In this document: in pieces, positions 49,613 through 58,232 of the stretch | Numbering within the stretch: position 1 is the first letter of the stretch | Layout: every line of letters begins with the position of its first letter | From: Anaerolineae bacterium | GTDB lineage: Bacteria; Chloroflexota; Anaerolineae; Promineifilales; Promineifilaceae | Length of the DNA: 64,000 nt | Direction: 5' to 3' | NCBI GenBank assembly: GCA_023382655.1 | Contig: JAHDWK010000006.1 | Coordinates: 1 to 64,000 of the forward strand | Notes under the pieces: model-generated | Databases searched by the model: none | Seen by the model: only the letters and a program-made list of their open reading frames with translations | What the model was told of the DNA's origin: nothing | Made by a program: the position numbers and the translations under genes

Positions 49613-50650
49613 ATGAGTAAGACTTTCACCACCCGCCCGGCCTCCTGGGATGATTTGCAGGCAATTGTCGCTTTGCGCAATGAGGCATCTTTGGAATCGC
49701 GCGGTACGCCAATCACCGCCGATCACTGGCTGCAACGCGCCTGGCTGGAAAATGGCGTCAATCTGGCAACCGATAGCCTGATAGTGGAAACAGCCGACGG
49801 CCGTGTCATCGGCTATGTAGAACTGTCCAGCGAACACCCCTTTGTCGTACACGAAATGATCGGCGCGGTGCATCCCACGTTTCGCGGGCAGGGCATTGGC
49901 TCGCAGTTGGTGGTCTGGGCCGAGCAGCGCGCCCGGCAAGATATAGACAAAGCGCCGCCGGATGCCCGCTTATTGCTGCACTGCCCCCTGTTCGACCGTG
50001 ACCTGGCGGGACAAACACTACTGCAAGATCATGGCTTCACGGCCGTGCGCGAATTTGTGCATTTACAAATGCAGATGACCGGCCCACCGCCAGCGCCGGA
50101 ACTGCCAGCGGGGATGGAGATACGGCCGTTGCAACCCAGCGATTGGCCTAAAGTTGGCCCCGCCCTGGAAGAAGCGTTCGCCGACCATTGGGGCGTCTTA
50201 CAATTCGAGGTTGACGAGCCAGACGAAGAGGATGATGCCTCTCGGCCTAAACGAGACCCCAACATCTTCCGCGCCGACTACTTCAACACCCCCAGCCTCT
50301 GTTTTGTGGCCTGGGCGGGCGACGAAGTGGCCGGTTCTTGCCTGTGCAATGAAAAAACGGTCGAAAATCCCCGCGCCGGTTATCTGGGCAGCCTGAGCAT
50401 CCGTCGCCCCTGGCGGCGGCAAGGTGTTGGTCTGGCGCTTACCCAGACCGCGCTGTCCGAATTTTACCGGCGCGGCATTCACCACATCCTCACGGACACC
50501 GACGGTGACAGCTTCACCCGCGCCTACCAGCTTTACCAGAAGGCCGGTATGCACATCTACCGGCGCGAAATTGTGTATGAAAAAGAACTGCGTCCCGGCG
50601 CAGAATGGCTCCGACGCAAACCAGATACAGGAGACACACAAGAGGCATAA
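49613..50650 (+). CDS. Tandem GNAT acetyltransferase (mycothiol synthase-like layout)
   Basis: 345 residues in two GNAT domains. Domain 1: FTTRPASWDDLQAIVALRN, with the acetyl-CoA loop HPTFRGQGIGSQLV. Domain 2: MEIRPLQPSDWPKVGPALEEAF, with loop IRRPWRRQGVGLALTQ, and TDTDGDSFTRAYQLYQKAGM. Both loops retain RxxGxG, so both domains could bind acetyl-CoA. Substrate unknown; only the layout resembles mycothiol synthase. Confidence 0.85.
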   Translation: MSKTFTTRPASWDDLQAIVALRNEASLESRGTPITADHWLQRAWLENGVNLATDSLIVETADGRVIGYVELSSEHPFVVHEMIGAVHPTFRGQGIGSQLVVWAEQRARQDIDKAPPDARLLLHCPLFDRDLAGQTLLQDHGFTAVREFVHLQMQMTGPPPAPELPAGMEIRPLQPSDWPKVGPALEEAFADHWGVLQFEVDEPDEEDDASRPKRDPNIFRADYFNTPSLCFVAWAGDEVAGSCLCNEKTVENPRAGYLGSLSIRRPWRRQGVGLALTQTALSEFYRRGIHHILTDTDGDSFTRAYQLYQKAGMHIYRREIVYEKELRPGAEWLRRKPDTGDTQEA

Positions 50651-50666
50651 GCTGGCCTTTTTCACC

Positions 50667-50699
50667 TTGTCAGATGTCACCTTGTCACCTTGTCAAGAT
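50667..50699. repeat. Direct GTCACCTT repeat
   Basis: CACCTTGTC, GATGTCACCTTGTC and ACCTTGTC in tandem. A short direct repeat in the 60-base gap before the rhodanese gene; unlike most repeats here it has no facing arm. Confidence 0.6.
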
Positions 50700-50711
50700 A
50701 GTGGAGGTTAA

Positions 50712-51068
50712 ATGAACCCTTTTGGCGTTCCCGGCATTTCCCCCCAAGAACTGGCCCAAAAACGGGCCAGCGGTGATACCTTCATTTTGCTCGATGTGCG
50801 CGAACCGTATGAACTCACCTATGCCCACCTGGGTGATGGCGTCACCCTGCTGCCGCTGAGCGATCTGGCCCGCCGCCAGTTAGAGGCGCTGCCGCCCGAA
50901 ATTGCCGATAACAAAGAGGCTGACATCGTGGTGCTATGCCACCACGGCAACCGCAGCGCCCAGGTCACAGCCTGGCTGCACCACAATGGCTGGACCAATG
51001 CCGTCAACGCCGACGGCGGCATTGAAGCGTATGCCGTTGCGGTTGATCCCGCGGTTGGCCGTTATTAG
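50712..51068 (+). CDS. Rhodanese-like domain protein
   Basis: 118 residues, one rhodanese domain: FILLDVREPYELTYAHLGD, the active-site loop LCHHGNRSAQ with Cys, and NADGGIEAYA. Family members transfer or carry sulfur as a persulfide; substrate unknown. It follows a heptamer-like direct repeat and has GGAGG before its ATG. Confidence 0.9.
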   Translation: MNPFGVPGISPQELAQKRASGDTFILLDVREPYELTYAHLGDGVTLLPLSDLARRQLEALPPEIADNKEADIVVLCHHGNRSAQVTAWLHHNGWTNAVNADGGIEAYAVAVDPAVGRY

Positions 51069-51069
51069 A

Positions 51070-51143
51070 CCAGTAATCGGTAATCGGTGAACGGTAATCG
51101 GTTTCTACCACCGATAACCGATAACCGATAACCGATAACCGAC
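51070..51143. repeat. Heptamer (GATAACC/GGTAATC) hairpin repeat
   Basis: GTAATCGGTAATCGG and ACGGTAATCGG face four copies of ACCGATA in the other orientation. It occupies nearly the whole gap between the rhodanese and HMG-CoA lyase genes and ends three bases before the latter's ATG. Confidence 0.9.
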
Positions 51144-51146
51144 ACA

Positions 51147-52073
51147 ATGCCCGACTACATCAAAGTGTACGAAGTTGGCCCGCGTGATGGCCTGCAAAAT
51201 GAAGCCACCCCCGTCAGCACAGCCCAGAAAAACAGACTGGTGGATGGGTTGATTGATGCTGGCTTGCAGCACATTGAACTGACCAGTTTCGTCCACCCCA
51301 AGGCCGTACCCCAAATGGCGGATGCGGATGTGGTCACGGCCGTGAACCGCCAAAAATACCCGTCTGTTGATTTTGTGGGCCTCGTTTTTAACCAGCGCGG
51401 CTACGACCGGGCGCTGGCGGCGGGCTGCCGGGCCATTGCCTGCGGTGTCAGCGTCAGCGAGACCTTTAGCCAGAAAAACACGCGCATGTCCGCGCAAGAA
51501 GCCCAGACCGTCAGCCGCAGCCTGGTGGAACAGGCTAAACGAGACGGCCTATGGACCCGCGCCTATGTGATGACCGCCTGGGTCTGCCCCTTTGAAGGGC
51601 CAACGCCGCCCTACAAGACGGTGGCTGTAGCCGAAGCCTTATGGGGCTTGGGCGTGGATGAACTGTCCATTGCCGATACGATTGGTTTTGCCAATCCGCT
51701 GGATGTGGGCCGCCTGATGGAAAATCTGGGTCGCCGCCTGGATATGAACCGGCTGGCAGTGCATCTGCACGATACACAAGCCATGGGCCTGGCCAATGCC
51801 ACCACCGCCATACAAGCCGGGGTGCGCATTTTCGACAGCAGCGTGGGGGGTCTGGGTGGCTGCCCCTTTGCCCCCGGCGCAGCGGGCAATCTGGCTACCG
51901 AGGACCTGGTCTTTCTGGCTTACAAAATGGGCATCGGCACCGGCGTGGATTTCCAAAGATTATGGGATGTGGTGCATGAATTGGAAACGTTTATCGGCCG
52001 TCCCGTTGGCGGCCGTATCCGCGCCTGGTGGGAGAGCACTTATCATACGGAACCGGCGGTGGAGTTCAGGTAG
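51147..52073 (+). CDS. Hydroxymethylglutaryl-CoA lyase
   Basis: 308 residues. Cleaves HMG-CoA to acetyl-CoA and acetoacetate, in leucine breakdown. Motifs: VYEVGPRDGLQNEATPV (metal-binding Asp), IELTSFVHPKAVPQMADA, HLHDTQAMGLAN (metal-binding His pair), and GGLGGCPFAPGAAGNLATED with the catalytic Cys. No leucine-degradation cluster is present here; a related isopropylmalate-type lyase is a remote alternative. The ATG has no ribosome site because a heptamer hairpin abuts it. Confidence 0.93.
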   Translation: MPDYIKVYEVGPRDGLQNEATPVSTAQKNRLVDGLIDAGLQHIELTSFVHPKAVPQMADADVVTAVNRQKYPSVDFVGLVFNQRGYDRALAAGCRAIACGVSVSETFSQKNTRMSAQEAQTVSRSLVEQAKRDGLWTRAYVMTAWVCPFEGPTPPYKTVAVAEALWGLGVDELSIADTIGFANPLDVGRLMENLGRRLDMNRLAVHLHDTQAMGLANATTAIQAGVRIFDSSVGGLGGCPFAPGAAGNLATEDLVFLAYKMGIGTGVDFQRLWDVVHELETFIGRPVGGRIRAWWESTYHTEPAVEFR

Positions 52074-52139
52074 AGATTATGAGATTGGGAGATTGAGCGA
52101 TATACAATCTCTTAATCTCCTAATCTCCCAATCTCCTGC
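52073..52139. repeat. Heptamer (GGGAGATT) hairpin repeat, encodes a protein end
   Basis: GAGATTATGAGATTGGGAGATTG faces AATCTCTTAATCTCCTAATCTCCC with a 7-base period. The right arm encodes the last residues of the class V aminotransferase (QEIGRLGD) and its stop codon, and the left end touches the HMG-CoA lyase stop. Confidence 0.88.
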
Positions 52140-53305
52140 ATTATTCCCCCAAACTGCTCAATTTCCGCAATCGTGTTGTAACAATGGAAAGAGAGGCGCA
52201 GGTAGGTGTTACCTTCTTTGTCCAGGTGTTTAACCAGGGCGATGTGCTGGCGGGCTAAAGTGGCGACCAGGGCGTCCGCTTCTTCGCTGCTCAGGTCAAC
52301 AGCAAAAGTGACAATGGGGCCGTGCGCTGGTTGTGGGGAGATGACCCGGTAGCCCAGGTTGGTGAGCACGGCCGTAGCCTTATCTGACAAGGCGCGTGTG
52401 TGCCGGTCAATGTTTTCTACCCCCAACTCCCGAATCAACCCCAGGCTTTCCACCAGGGCGATGATGCCCGGTATGTTGGGCGTGCCGGACATGAAACGTT
52501 GGGCGGCTGGGGCGGGCGTCAGGTCATATTTCAGCCAGTGCAAATAATCAACGGTGGCATTGCTGCCAATGGCGCGGGGCTGCATTTGTTCCGCTACTTC
52601 TTGCCGCACATAGAGGAAGCCTTGCCCCGGCAGCGCCAGCAGCGACTTTTGGCCGCCACAGGCCAACACGTCAATGTGCATCGCCTGTACATCTATCGCC
52701 ATGTGCCCGATGGCTTGAATGGCGTCCACCACAAACAAAATACCGCGCTCATGGCAGAAACGGCCGACGGCCGTCAAATCCGTGCGCTGTCCCGTAAAAA
52801 ACTGGATGGCGCTGGCGGCAATCACCCGCGTTCGGTCGTTCACATACGGTTGCAACGCCGCCAGAGTAAGACCGCCATCGGCGCCTGCACTGAGCGAAGA
52901 CGAAATGGCCGGAACCAGCCGTGACTCTACCCCCTCCCGCGCCAGACTGAGCCAGGGATACACATTGGATGGAAATTCCACATCACAAAACAGTACATTG
53001 TCGCCCGGCTGCCAGGCCATGCCCTGAGCGACAGCATTTAATCCGGCCGAGGTGGTGGCGATGGGCACAATCTCCCAGGGCGATACCGCGTTCAGAAAGG
53101 CCGCCATTTCCTGGCGCAGCCGCTCGGCGTAAACCAACCCATGTTTCATCCAAAAGCGGCCCGGCTGTTGGGCAAATTCATCAATCGCCCACTTCACTCT
53201 GGCCTGAGTGCGGGCAGGTAATGGCGAAATACCGGCATGGTTGAAGTAAATGGTCTCGCCGCTGCCAGGAAATTCGTCTGCACGTAATTGTTCTACGTTA
53301 TACAT
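52112..53305 (-). CDS. Class V aminotransferase-fold PLP enzyme (cysteine desulfurase/epimerase-like)
   Basis: 397 residues. Start MYNVEQLRADEFPGSGETIYFNHAGISPLP is typical of the isopenicillin-N-epimerase-like branch. PLP contacts: FVVDAIQAIGH, and the Lys in LACGGQKSLLALPGQGFLYV. SGTPNIPGIIALVESLGL precedes the small domain. It could be a cysteine desulfurase-like or other Class V enzyme; no conserved cysteine loop is apparent. Residues 390-397 are encoded by a repeat. Downstream, 60 bases from the aat gene in opposite direction. Confidence 0.85.
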   Translation of the reverse strand: MYNVEQLRADEFPGSGETIYFNHAGISPLPARTQARVKWAIDEFAQQPGRFWMKHGLVYAERLRQEMAAFLNAVSPWEIVPIATTSAGLNAVAQGMAWQPGDNVLFCDVEFPSNVYPWLSLAREGVESRLVPAISSSLSAGADGGLTLAALQPYVNDRTRVIAASAIQFFTGQRTDLTAVGRFCHERGILFVVDAIQAIGHMAIDVQAMHIDVLACGGQKSLLALPGQGFLYVRQEVAEQMQPRAIGSNATVDYLHWLKYDLTPAPAAQRFMSGTPNIPGIIALVESLGLIRELGVENIDRHTRALSDKATAVLTNLGYRVISPQPAHGPIVTFAVDLSSEEADALVATLARQHIALVKHLDKEGNTYLRLSFHCYNTIAEIEQFGGIMQEIGRLGD

Positions 53306-53330
53306 CTATCACTACCACCTTATATAATTT

Positions 53331-53367
53331 GGGTAATTGAACAGTTACCCAATTATTCAATTATTGG
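53331..53367. repeat. GGGTAATTGAACAGTTACCC hairpin repeat
   Basis: A heptamer-like GGGTAATT/AATTATTC hairpin in the gap before aat. It shares words with 45858-45898. An in-frame extension of aat to 53337 would read through it. Confidence 0.7.
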
Positions 53368-53396
53368 ATTCTACCACCCACCAGGAATTCTTGCCG

Positions 53397-53978
53397 ATGG
53401 TACTAACGCCGCAACTACTTTTATCTGCTTACTGTGAAGGGATATTCCCGATGGCGCATGAGGACGGCCGTATCTATTGGTATGATCCCGATCCCCGCGC
53501 CATTATCCCTCTGGATGGTTTTCATATGCCGCGTCGTCTGGCGCGCATCGTGCGGATGGGCGTGTTTGAGGTGCGGGTGGATACGGCGTTTACGGCCGTG
53601 ATGCAAGCCTGTGCCGCTCCTTCTGACGGCCGTGAAACCACCTGGATCAGCCCGGAATTTATTGCCGCCTACACCGAATTACACCGGCATGGTTTTGCTC
53701 ATAGCGTGGAATGTTGGCAAGACGGCCGTCTGGTAGGCGGCCTCTATGGCGTCTCCGTGCAGGGTTTGTTTGCCGGGGAAAGCATGTTTAGTTACGTCCC
53801 CAATGCCAGCAAAGTAGCCCTGGTACACCTGGTTAACCGCCTGCAACGTGGCGGCTTCCAACTGCTCGATACCCAATTTATGACGGCTCATTTGCAGCAG
53901 TTTGGTACAATCGAGATCCCCGCCACCGAATATAAACAGCGATTGGCGAGAGCATTATTAGTATCGGCAAAGTTTTAG
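53397..53978 (+). CDS. aat: Leucyl/phenylalanyl-tRNA-protein transferase
   Basis: 193 residues from ATG 53397 (LLLSAYCEGIFPMAHEDGRI). Adds Leu or Phe from aminoacyl-tRNA to the N-terminus of proteins with basic N-termini, marking them for ClpAP degradation. Signatures: WYDPDPRAIIPL, TWISPEFIAAYTELHRHGFAHSVECW, and GVSVQGLFAGESMFS (the catalytic loop). The 53337 start would be translated through a repeat and is rejected. No clp genes are nearby. Confidence 0.93.
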   Translation: MVLTPQLLLSAYCEGIFPMAHEDGRIYWYDPDPRAIIPLDGFHMPRRLARIVRMGVFEVRVDTAFTAVMQACAAPSDGRETTWISPEFIAAYTELHRHGFAHSVECWQDGRLVGGLYGVSVQGLFAGESMFSYVPNASKVALVHLVNRLQRGGFQLLDTQFMTAHLQQFGTIEIPATEYKQRLARALLVSAKF

Positions 53979-54026
53979 CATTAGGCATCACATGATGCGT
54001 GATACCCTTTCAGGAGAATAGGAACA

Positions 54027-55007
54027 ATGACCGACAAATTAGACCGGGCCGATGTGCGTATTTTCAGCGGCCGTTCCAACCGCCCGTTGGCCGAAAAGAT
54101 TGCCAACCATTTGGAACTGCCGCTGGCCGACACCACATTTTCCCGGTTTAGCAATGACAACCTGTTTGTACAGTTAGGCAAGAGTGTACGGGGTCGGGTG
54201 GTGTACATTGTGCAATCGCTGACACCACCGGTCAGCGACCATGTGGTCGAGTTGTTGATGATGCTGGATATTGCCAAGAGCGCCGCCGCGCGGGAAATCC
54301 ATGCCATCATCCCTTACTTTTCTTATGCCCGCTCCGACAAAAAAGATGCGCCACGTATCTCCATTACCGCCCGCCTGATCGCCGACCTGCTGGCAACTTC
54401 TGGCGCTACCCACATTATGACCATGACGCTGCACTCGCCGCAGGTGCATGGCTTTTTCAGCGTCCCAGCCGATCCGCTGACAGCGCGTATGGAACTGGCG
54501 ACCTACATTCGCCAGCGCGACCTGGACCCGACGCGGGATGTGGTCGTGGCCCCGGACATGGGGCGGGCCAAACCGGCGGCCCGTTTTGCCCGCGACCTGG
54601 GGCTGTCCATCGCCTCGGCCGACAAGGTGCGCATTTCCGACACGGAAGTGCGCATTGGCGGACTGATTAGCCGCCAGATAAAAGGGTTTAAGCGAGCAAT
54701 TGTGTACGATGACGAGATTGCCACGGGTGGATCGGTGGTAGAATTGAGCCAGGTGTTGGTAGAAAGCGGCATTGAAGAGATTATTCTGATGTGTACACAC
54801 GGTCTGTTTTTGGGGCGGGCGGTGGAACGGCTGGCCTCTATTCCCCAAATTGTGGAAGTGGTGACGACGGATACGGTGGAACGGCCGTCCGAACGCCAAC
54901 CCGCCAATCTCACCGTCCTCTCCGTCGCCTCCGTTTTTGCCGAAGCCATGCGCCAAAACTACTGCCACCGCTCGATTGGGGAATTGTTTGAAGGGATGGA
55001 AAGCTAA
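54027..55007 (+). CDS. prs: Ribose-phosphate pyrophosphokinase
   Basis: 326 residues. Makes PRPP from ribose-5-phosphate and ATP for nucleotide, His and Trp synthesis. Motifs: IFSGRSNRPLAEKIA, FSNDNLFVQLGKSVRG, YFSYARSDKKDAPRISITARL (ATP-binding loop), and the PRPP loop IVYDDEIATGGS, somewhat unlike the usual DDMIDTGGT. SD AGGAG lies before the ATG. Its neighbours are unrelated. Confidence 0.93.
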   Translation: MTDKLDRADVRIFSGRSNRPLAEKIANHLELPLADTTFSRFSNDNLFVQLGKSVRGRVVYIVQSLTPPVSDHVVELLMMLDIAKSAAAREIHAIIPYFSYARSDKKDAPRISITARLIADLLATSGATHIMTMTLHSPQVHGFFSVPADPLTARMELATYIRQRDLDPTRDVVVAPDMGRAKPAARFARDLGLSIASADKVRISDTEVRIGGLISRQIKGFKRAIVYDDEIATGGSVVELSQVLVESGIEEIILMCTHGLFLGRAVERLASIPQIVEVVTTDTVERPSERQPANLTVLSVASVFAEAMRQNYCHRSIGELFEGMES

Positions 55008-55011
55008 AAAT

Positions 55012-55085
55012 CTGTCATTGGTCATTGGTCACTGGTCATTGACAAATGACAAATGACAAAGGATAAAGGACAAAGGACAAAAGTA
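55012..55085. repeat. Heptamer (GTCATTG/ACAAATG) repeat
   Basis: CTGTCATTGGTCATTGGTCACTGG is followed by ACAAATGACAAATGACAAAGG and ACAAAGGACAAAAG. Same element as the flanks of the four-helix-bundle gene (34993, 35469), including the ACAAAAGTA end. Adjacent to the alpha/beta hydrolase start. Confidence 0.9.
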
Positions 55086-55087
55086 AT

Positions 55088-55915
55088 ATGAACGACAACA
55101 ACCATCATCACGACGAAGAAGATTTTATTATGGCTTTTCAGGATAGCTGCGATAAACCCACGCTGCTGCTGATTCATGGCTTCCCCCTGAACAGCAGCAT
55201 GTGGTCGCCGCAGTTGGATGACCTGGCGAATTTTGTGCGCGTCATTGCCCCCGACCTGCGCGGGCATGGCCAATCGGACGCGATTGCCGGGCCTTACAGT
55301 GTGGAGCAATTGGCCGATGACTGCGCTGACCTGCTGGCACATTTGAACGTGGCTACCCCGTTTATAGTCTGTGGCCTTTCCATGGGCGGCTACATTGCCC
55401 TGGAGTTTTACCGGCGCTACAGCGAATATGTGGCCGGGCTGATTCTGACGGCCACCCGCGCCGGGGCGGATTCAGCCGAAGGCAAGGCGAGCCGGGACAA
55501 GATGGCGGAGATGGCCAGGCGCGAGGGGGTCACGGCCGTGGCCGAAACCATGCTGCCCAAACTCCTCGCCCCCGACAACTTTGCCGACGACGAGGAGTTG
55601 GTAGATTTTGCCCGCCAGATGATGGAGGGTACCTCGCTGGAAGGGGTGGTGGGCGCATTGGCCGCCATGCGTGACCGACCCGACTCCACCCCCACCCTGC
55701 CCACTATTGACGTGCCGGTGCTGGTCATTCATGGCGCGGAAGACCAGATCATCCCCGTGTCAGAGGCAGAGGCAATGGCCCAGGCTGTACCCGACGGCCG
55801 TCTGGTCATCATCCCCGACGCCGGCCACCTGCCCAATCTGGAACAACCGGACGCCTTTAATGATGCGGTGATTGATTTTTTGGAGTCGTTGGGCTTTGAT
55901 GAGGAGATAGATTGA
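55088..55915 (+). CDS. Alpha/beta hydrolase
   Basis: 275 residues. Catalytic triad: Ser in GLSMGGY (nucleophile elbow), Asp in IHGAEDQIIP and His in PDAGHLPNLEQP; the oxyanion region is LLIHGFPLNSSMW. A His-rich start (NDNNHHHDEE) precedes the domain; the internal Met at MAFQDS is an alternative. No substrate can be named from context. A heptamer repeat lies directly before the ATG. Confidence 0.9.
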   Translation: MNDNNHHHDEEDFIMAFQDSCDKPTLLLIHGFPLNSSMWSPQLDDLANFVRVIAPDLRGHGQSDAIAGPYSVEQLADDCADLLAHLNVATPFIVCGLSMGGYIALEFYRRYSEYVAGLILTATRAGADSAEGKASRDKMAEMARREGVTAVAETMLPKLLAPDNFADDEELVDFARQMMEGTSLEGVVGALAAMRDRPDSTPTLPTIDVPVLVIHGAEDQIIPVSEAEAMAQAVPDGRLVIIPDAGHLPNLEQPDAFNDAVIDFLESLGFDEEID

Positions 55916-55957
55916 TGCGTGATGCGTGACTGGGTTTTCACGCATCACGCATCACGC
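55913..55957. repeat. Heptamer (GATGCGT) hairpin repeat
   Basis: TTGATGCGTGATGCGTGAC and TTCACGCATCACGCATCACG form a hairpin between the hydrolase stop and the ATG at 55965. Same family as 6119 and 32549. Confidence 0.9.
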
Positions 55958-55964
55958 CACCACC

Positions 55965-58232
55965 ATGTTCGAGTGGAAAAGCGGCGACGATGAATGGGTG
56001 GAGGAACCAACGGCCGTAGCCGTTGGCGAATCTGCCCGTTTTCCCCTCAGGGCCAGAGGATTGCTGGCGTTGGCTGTGCTGACGCTGCTGGTGGGAGGCG
56101 GGTTGTGGCTGGCTTATCGCCGGGTGGAAACGCAGGTCACGGCCGTGACCAACAGCCGCGCAGAAGAGATACGCGCCGCCGACCGGCTGCTGGTGGAAAC
56201 GGCCCTTGCCGGTGATAACGACCTGTTCACCGCCTTCCTCAGCCGCTCGCCGGAATGGGCCGATGCCCAGGTGCGGCTGCAAACACGCGGCAGCCTGTTT
56301 GACCGCCCACCGATGGGCCTGTGGCTGGACACCAGAGCCGACCTGTTCGCCGGCGAATTCCTCTCGTCTACGCAATTCATTTTTGCCCCCGACCTGAACA
56401 GCGCCGAACTCAGGATGACCATGCCCTACGTCACCCTGGATGAGGCAGGTGAACTGCAATCGCTGCTATTGCAGCGCACGGCCGTTTACCGGCTGCAAAA
56501 CAACGGCTGGCTGCTGGCCGAACCAGACCGCGAGTTTTGGGGGGATTATGTGCATGAGGAACGGCCGTATCTCGACCTGAGCACCCCCACCCGTGACCAG
56601 GAAATTGCCACCCGCCTGGCCGATGATTTGAACGGCTGGATCAACCGCATCTGCAACGATATTAACTGTCCCAACCAGTTTGCGCTGCAACTGCGCCTGT
56701 CTAACAATCCAAATAGCCTGCTGGACATATACTCCCCCATCCGGCTCAGCACCACTTACCTGGGCGGGCAGCAAACCACCCGCCTGTCACTGCCGGCCCC
56801 CACCCTGGTGGGGCTGCCGCTGGACGAAACCGGGTATCAGGTCTTGCTGCGCGGCTACACCACCCACCTGGCGCGGGCGCTGCTGAACGCCTATGCCTTT
56901 GAACCCCCCGCCCTGAGCCGTGTCATCAGCAACCCCGATATAGATGGGATGCTGGCCAAATGGGGTTTATTCACCCCCTGGCCCACCGGCTACAACCCCG
57001 TGCGGGCGGCCGAACCGCCGCCCATCCCTTTGCCTGACCAGGATATTGTGATGCTGTGCCTGGGCAGCCGCGCCCCCAACCTGTTCCGCTATGACGCCGC
57101 TGCCGAAACCTGGTTTGATCTGCCCCTGGCGACGGAGGGTGCGCCGGGGTATTACCTGATACCCTTTCCCGACGGGCAAGGCGTGGCCATGGTGGTTGGC
57201 CCTTCGGTGCGCGATGAGTTATACCGGGTGGTCTGGCTGCACGACGGCCGTGAACGTCTGTTATTCACCACCACCTTTTGGCCCTATATAAACTTTGTCA
57301 CCGAACTGGAACCGGGCCGATTCTTGCTTAGTTACAACACTGTTTTCACCGATGAAAATGGAGATAACTCCACGAGCCGCTACGACGTGGAGATTACGGC
57401 TGCCGCATGTGATGATGAAAGCTGCCCTGTGCAGCCTTTTGAGAAGTGGGCGGAGCCTTCGCTAGACGGCCGTTACACCCTCATCATGGTTCCAGACGAA
57501 ACCCAACGGCTGATCTATTCCGTAGGGGATGCTGCCGGAGAAGAAATAGCTGTACTGGAAAATGCTTATTACCCTGTCTGGTTAGACGGCCGTACCCTGG
57601 CCTATTTGCAATCCATCCCCTCCCATGATCCACACCAGCCGCCAGAAAACAAGCTGATGACGGCCGTGATCACTGAAAACGACACTGTTCAAATTGAAAC
57701 TCTGCTGGCCACGAGCGAGGTTGGCGCGGCACTGCCTGGAGGTCCCCCCACAGGCCAGTTGTACCTCGCCGCTATGACACCCTACCCGGCTACGCAGCCG
57801 GAACAACTGTTTCTCAGCATCTTCGATTGGCAGGACAATGTGGGGCAAAGTAGCTATTTGCTGCAATATGATTGGCAAAAGCACGAGTGGGCTACTCTTG
57901 ACAGCATACCAGCCAACCGGCCCTGGTCGACCATTCACCAACACGGCCGTTACCTGACGTCAGGCCTCTACACCGATTCCGGTTATGAAGTACACCTCTA
58001 TGACATCCCCGACCAGCGCTGGCAGGTGTATGAAGGCGAGCGGCCTCGTTTTTCGTTCGGCGGTCCCCTGTCATGGTCAGATGATGGTCACTGGTTTATT
58101 CTGCTAGAAAGCGGTCTGGTGCGGTTGATTGCGCCAGAGTATGAGTACCAGAAGCTGCTGTTTCACGGACTGGATAATTGCGAAGGCGCTTTGTTTGTAG
58201 ACCGCGCCCGGCGCGACGAAACCGGCCCCTGA
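55965..58232 (+). CDS. Single-pass membrane protein with large extracellular beta domain, unknown
   Basis: 755 residues from ATG 55965 (MFEWKSGDDEW); the 55926 start would be translated through a hairpin repeat. A short cytoplasmic N-terminus and one membrane helix near 28-48 (GLLALAVLTLLVGGGLWLAYR) precede a large outside region. The first half is helix-rich (TRDQEIATRLADDLNGWINRI). The second half has repeated WDGRxxL or LDGRYTL strands resembling a propeller, ending LVRLIAPEYEYQK. No family recognised. Its 3' end overlaps the ppk1 coding end by 70 bases. Confidence 0.7.
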   Translation: MFEWKSGDDEWVEEPTAVAVGESARFPLRARGLLALAVLTLLVGGGLWLAYRRVETQVTAVTNSRAEEIRAADRLLVETALAGDNDLFTAFLSRSPEWADAQVRLQTRGSLFDRPPMGLWLDTRADLFAGEFLSSTQFIFAPDLNSAELRMTMPYVTLDEAGELQSLLLQRTAVYRLQNNGWLLAEPDREFWGDYVHEERPYLDLSTPTRDQEIATRLADDLNGWINRICNDINCPNQFALQLRLSNNPNSLLDIYSPIRLSTTYLGGQQTTRLSLPAPTLVGLPLDETGYQVLLRGYTTHLARALLNAYAFEPPALSRVISNPDIDGMLAKWGLFTPWPTGYNPVRAAEPPPIPLPDQDIVMLCLGSRAPNLFRYDAAAETWFDLPLATEGAPGYYLIPFPDGQGVAMVVGPSVRDELYRVVWLHDGRERLLFTTTFWPYINFVTELEPGRFLLSYNTVFTDENGDNSTSRYDVEITAAACDDESCPVQPFEKWAEPSLDGRYTLIMVPDETQRLIYSVGDAAGEEIAVLENAYYPVWLDGRTLAYLQSIPSHDPHQPPENKLMTAVITENDTVQIETLLATSEVGAALPGGPPTGQLYLAAMTPYPATQPEQLFLSIFDWQDNVGQSSYLLQYDWQKHEWATLDSIPANRPWSTIHQHGRYLTSGLYTDSGYEVHLYDIPDQRWQVYEGERPRFSFGGPLSWSDDGHWFILLESGLVRLIAPEYEYQKLLFHGLDNCEGALFVDRARRDETGP

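Noticed and set aside
54174..55025. Minus-strand frame of 283 codons opposite prs
   Set aside because: prs motifs are unambiguous; the opposite frame is low-complexity His/Gly/Arg.
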